From assembly GCF_000154725.1 (NCBI RefSeq), contig NZ_DS544873.1:1503432-1567431 (forward strand): DNA of 64,000 nucleotides. Reading direction: 5' to 3'. Source of the stretch: Kordia algicida OT-1. GTDB taxonomy: Bacteria > Bacteroidota > Bacteroidia > Flavobacteriales > Flavobacteriaceae. Positions 62,362 through 64,000 of this stretch are shown piece after piece; the first letter of the stretch is position 1; each line of letters starts with the position of its first letter. A model generated the notes under the pieces. The model worked only from the letters and a program-made list of their open reading frames with translations, was not told where the DNA came from and ran no database searches. A program made the position numbers and the translations under genes.

Positions 62362-62559
62362 ATGAAAAGAAAAACTTTAAAAACGTTGAAATTAAACAAA
62401 AAATCTATTTCTAACTTGAACGCTTCTTCAATTAAAGGTGGTACATTAATATCTATTGTTAATCCAATAATTTGTGCACAAACAGAAGGAACTTGCATTA
62501 ATACTCATTGTGAAGACGGAATAGTTTGTGACCTACAAGATCCTAAACCAAAGCAGTAA
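62362..62559 (+). CDS. RiPP-like precursor peptide, LNKKSIS double-glycine leader (65 aa)
   Basis: Leader MKRKTLKTLKLNKKSISNLN, GG at 26-27, core with four Cys (NPIICAQTEGTCINTHCEDG, IVCDLQDP). Close relative of the precursor at 59620. Cys spacing differs, which suggests a diversified product set. Confidence 0.72.
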   Translation: MKRKTLKTLKLNKKSISNLNASSIKGGTLISIVNPIICAQTEGTCINTHCEDGIVCDLQDPKPKQ

Positions 62560-62611
62560 ACCCTGTTAAATTGGCAACTATTTTAATTTTAATCGAATCA
62601 AAACACATTTT

Positions 62612-62674
62612 AATAAAAGAATATTGAAAAGATTGAAATTAAACAAAAAATCTATTTCAACTTATAAAATATAA
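62612..62674 (+). pseudogene. Decayed leader copy of the 62362 precursor
   Basis: The frame AAT AAA AGA ATA TTG ... TAA reads NKRILKRLKLNKKSISTYKI. It aligns to the leader start of the 62362 gene, but the initiator ATG is AAT and the core is gone. The DNA upstream also matches (ATCGAATCAAAACACATT versus ATCGAAATTAAAACATATT). A truncated duplicate. Confidence 0.75.
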
Positions 62675-62703
62675 AATCTCAGCAGCAATGTTGAGATTTT
62701 TTT
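62675..62703 (+). terminator. Terminator after the precursor cluster
   Basis: AATCTCA...TGAGATT followed by TTTTT. Confidence 0.75.
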
Positions 62704-62784
62704 ATTGGTCGTAGAATACAATTGAATCTCGTTTTCGGTACAAATTTTGTGCGTTTATATAGATAAACCGATTAAATTGAAATT

Positions 62785-64000
62785 ATGAAAACAATGACCA
62801 CACTACTCGTTACCACTTTGTGTGTGTTTGTGAGCGTTACCTCGAAAGCGCAAAACAATTGCAAAGAAATTTTGTCACTTTTTGATGAAAATGTTAAAAC
62901 AAAACGCTTTGAACAAGCCAAACCGCAATTGGCTTTTCTGCGGGAAAATTGTGCAACTTTACATTACGGAATTTACGCTCGTGGCGAAACATTGCTGAAA
63001 CATGAATTGAAGAAAGCTTCCGATAAGAAAACGGTCGCTCTAAAACTGATTACTTTGTATGAAGACCGATTGAAATTGTATCCTGAAAAAACTAAGAAAG
63101 GAACGTTTTTACCAAGAATTGGCGCATTAATGATTAATCATGAGATTGGAACTACGGAAGCACAATACAAGCTCTTTCACGAAGCTTTTACTACTGATAA
63201 AACAAATTTTAAACACGTACGGCATTTATATCATTATTTTGAGTTGTATTACAAAATGTACAAATCAGAGAATTATGGCGTTTCTCTCGAAAACCTGATA
63301 GAAAAGTATGAAGTTGTTTCAAAGAAGTTTGCTACCGAAAAAACACGCCTTATCAACATTCAAAACACTTCTAAAGAACAGAAAAAAATAGATCGAGCAA
63401 CGAAAACTATTTCAGGAATCGATCAGTTTACAAAAAATATGAACATTATTATTGAAAAAGAAGCAACTTGCGAAACGCTGATTCCGATGTATGAAAAGGA
63501 GTTTCAAACACATAAAAGTGATCTGCAATGGATGCGAAAAGCCGCTGGAAAATTGGACGCAAAAGCATGTAAAAATGATGCATTATTCATAGAACTCGTA
63601 GAAACTATTGATGCGCTAGAACCAAGTGCAAACTCCAAGTTGTATTTGCATAAGATTCACGCTCGCAAAGGCAATTCCGCGAAAGCGAAAACTTATTTAG
63701 ATGCGTATTTAGCTCTAGAAACAGATAGAATTAAAAAAGCAAAAATATTGAATAAGGAAGGAGACAAAGCCGCTAAAAAAGGACAGAAAGCCAAAGCACG
63801 TACATATTATTTGGCAGCTGTAAAGGCGAATCCGAATTCAGGAAGATCATATTTGAAGCTCGCCAAATTGTACGCTACAAGCGCAAATGCCTGCGGAACT
63901 GATGAATTTACCAAAAAAGCAGTGTATTGGAAAGCCGCCGAAATGGCGAGAAAAGCTGCAAGTGTAGATGCTTCCGCAAAGAAAGAAGCTACCGAATGGA
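62785..64000 (+). CDS. Secreted TPR-like repeat protein, 3' end outside window
   Basis: At least 405 residues, open to the window edge. Signal peptide (TLLVTTLCVFVSVTSKAQ, about 1-23), then helical repeats: RFEQAKPQLAFLRENCATLH, YLHKIHARKGNSAKAKTYLD, AKKGQKAKARTYYLAAVKAN and SYLKLAKLYATSANACGTDE. TPR-like pairs become regular after about residue 290. Probably a periplasmic scaffold; no enzyme motif is seen. Confidence 0.75.
   Translation, partial: MKTMTTLLVTTLCVFVSVTSKAQNNCKEILSLFDENVKTKRFEQAKPQLAFLRENCATLHYGIYARGETLLKHELKKASDKKTVALKLITLYEDRLKLYPEKTKKGTFLPRIGALMINHEIGTTEAQYKLFHEAFTTDKTNFKHVRHLYHYFELYYKMYKSENYGVSLENLIEKYEVVSKKFATEKTRLINIQNTSKEQKKIDRATKTISGIDQFTKNMNIIIEKEATCETLIPMYEKEFQTHKSDLQWMRKAAGKLDAKACKNDALFIELVETIDALEPSANSKLYLHKIHARKGNSAKAKTYLDAYLALETDRIKKAKILNKEGDKAAKKGQKAKARTYYLAAVKANPNSGRSYLKLAKLYATSANACGTDEFTKKAVYWKAAEMARKAASVDASAKKEATEW

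Noticed and set aside
62316-62498. 60-residue minus-strand frame opposite the 62362 precursor
   Set aside because: Shadow of the precursor gene; no independent coding signal.

Overview
The window looks like chromosomal DNA of a marine-type member of the Flavobacteriaceae (Bacteroidota). The sequence is A+T rich. It has a SusC/SusD polysaccharide-utilisation locus, lipoproteins with Bacteroidota-style signal peptides, a carotenoid lycopene cyclase, a split transketolase, promoters of the flavobacterial TTG/TAnnTTTG type, and small double-glycine leader peptides of the LNKKSIS type that I associate with Kordia and relatives. The genus assignment is an inference.

Region 1 (1-15.1 kb) is a polysaccharide-utilisation locus read leftward. 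In order of transcription it has a TonB-dependent SusC porin, a SusD lipoprotein, a lipoprotein with three near-identical domains, an internal terminator-like hairpin, a glycosidase-like TIM-barrel protein with a beta-barrel-like tail, an Ig-like lipoprotein, and a GH16 beta-glucanase cut by the window edge. Upstream sits a membrane-anchored beta-propeller/Y_Y_Y/LuxR regulator. GH16 content suggests a laminarin-like beta-1,3-glucan as substrate.

Region 2 (15.2-19.3 kb) holds a mechanosensitive channel, a Nudix hydrolase, a protein resembling animal TULIP/group-7 allergen lipid-binding proteins, a tiny basic protein, and repeat-rich spacers.

Region 3 (19.4-30.1 kb) is a defence island read leftward as one tight array: hsdR, a DUF262 gene, hsdM, hsdS, a small unknown gene and two more DUF262 genes. 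A type I restriction-modification system interleaved with three GmrSD-like proteins is the strongest candidate here for an undescribed composite system. Next to it lies a 42-bp tandem repeat array (30.4-30.75 kb).

Region 4 (30.8-41 kb) has a PKD lipoprotein, a Bax-inhibitor-1 protein, a roughly 220-bp heptanucleotide repeat, msrB, a uvrD/pcrA helicase and the thrS-infC-rpmI-rplT translation operon, in which infC appears to start with ATA.

Region 5 (41-59 kb) is mostly housekeeping: a hybrid histidine kinase, lycopene cyclase, dnaB, accA, a DMT exporter, an LptF/LptG permease, tgt, split transketolase, an FKBP-type lipoprotein with calcium-type repeats, an Hsp15-like protein, a phosphoribosyltransferase and shikimate kinase.

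Region 6 (59.1-64 kb) has two identical tRNA-Lys genes, tRNA-Leu(GAG), a run of small double-glycine leader peptides with one decayed copy, an M57-type metallopeptidase, a WGR-like protein and a partial TPR-like secreted protein. Further leader peptides of a second type lie at 34.8 and 44.4 kb. No modification or export enzymes for these peptides are in the window.
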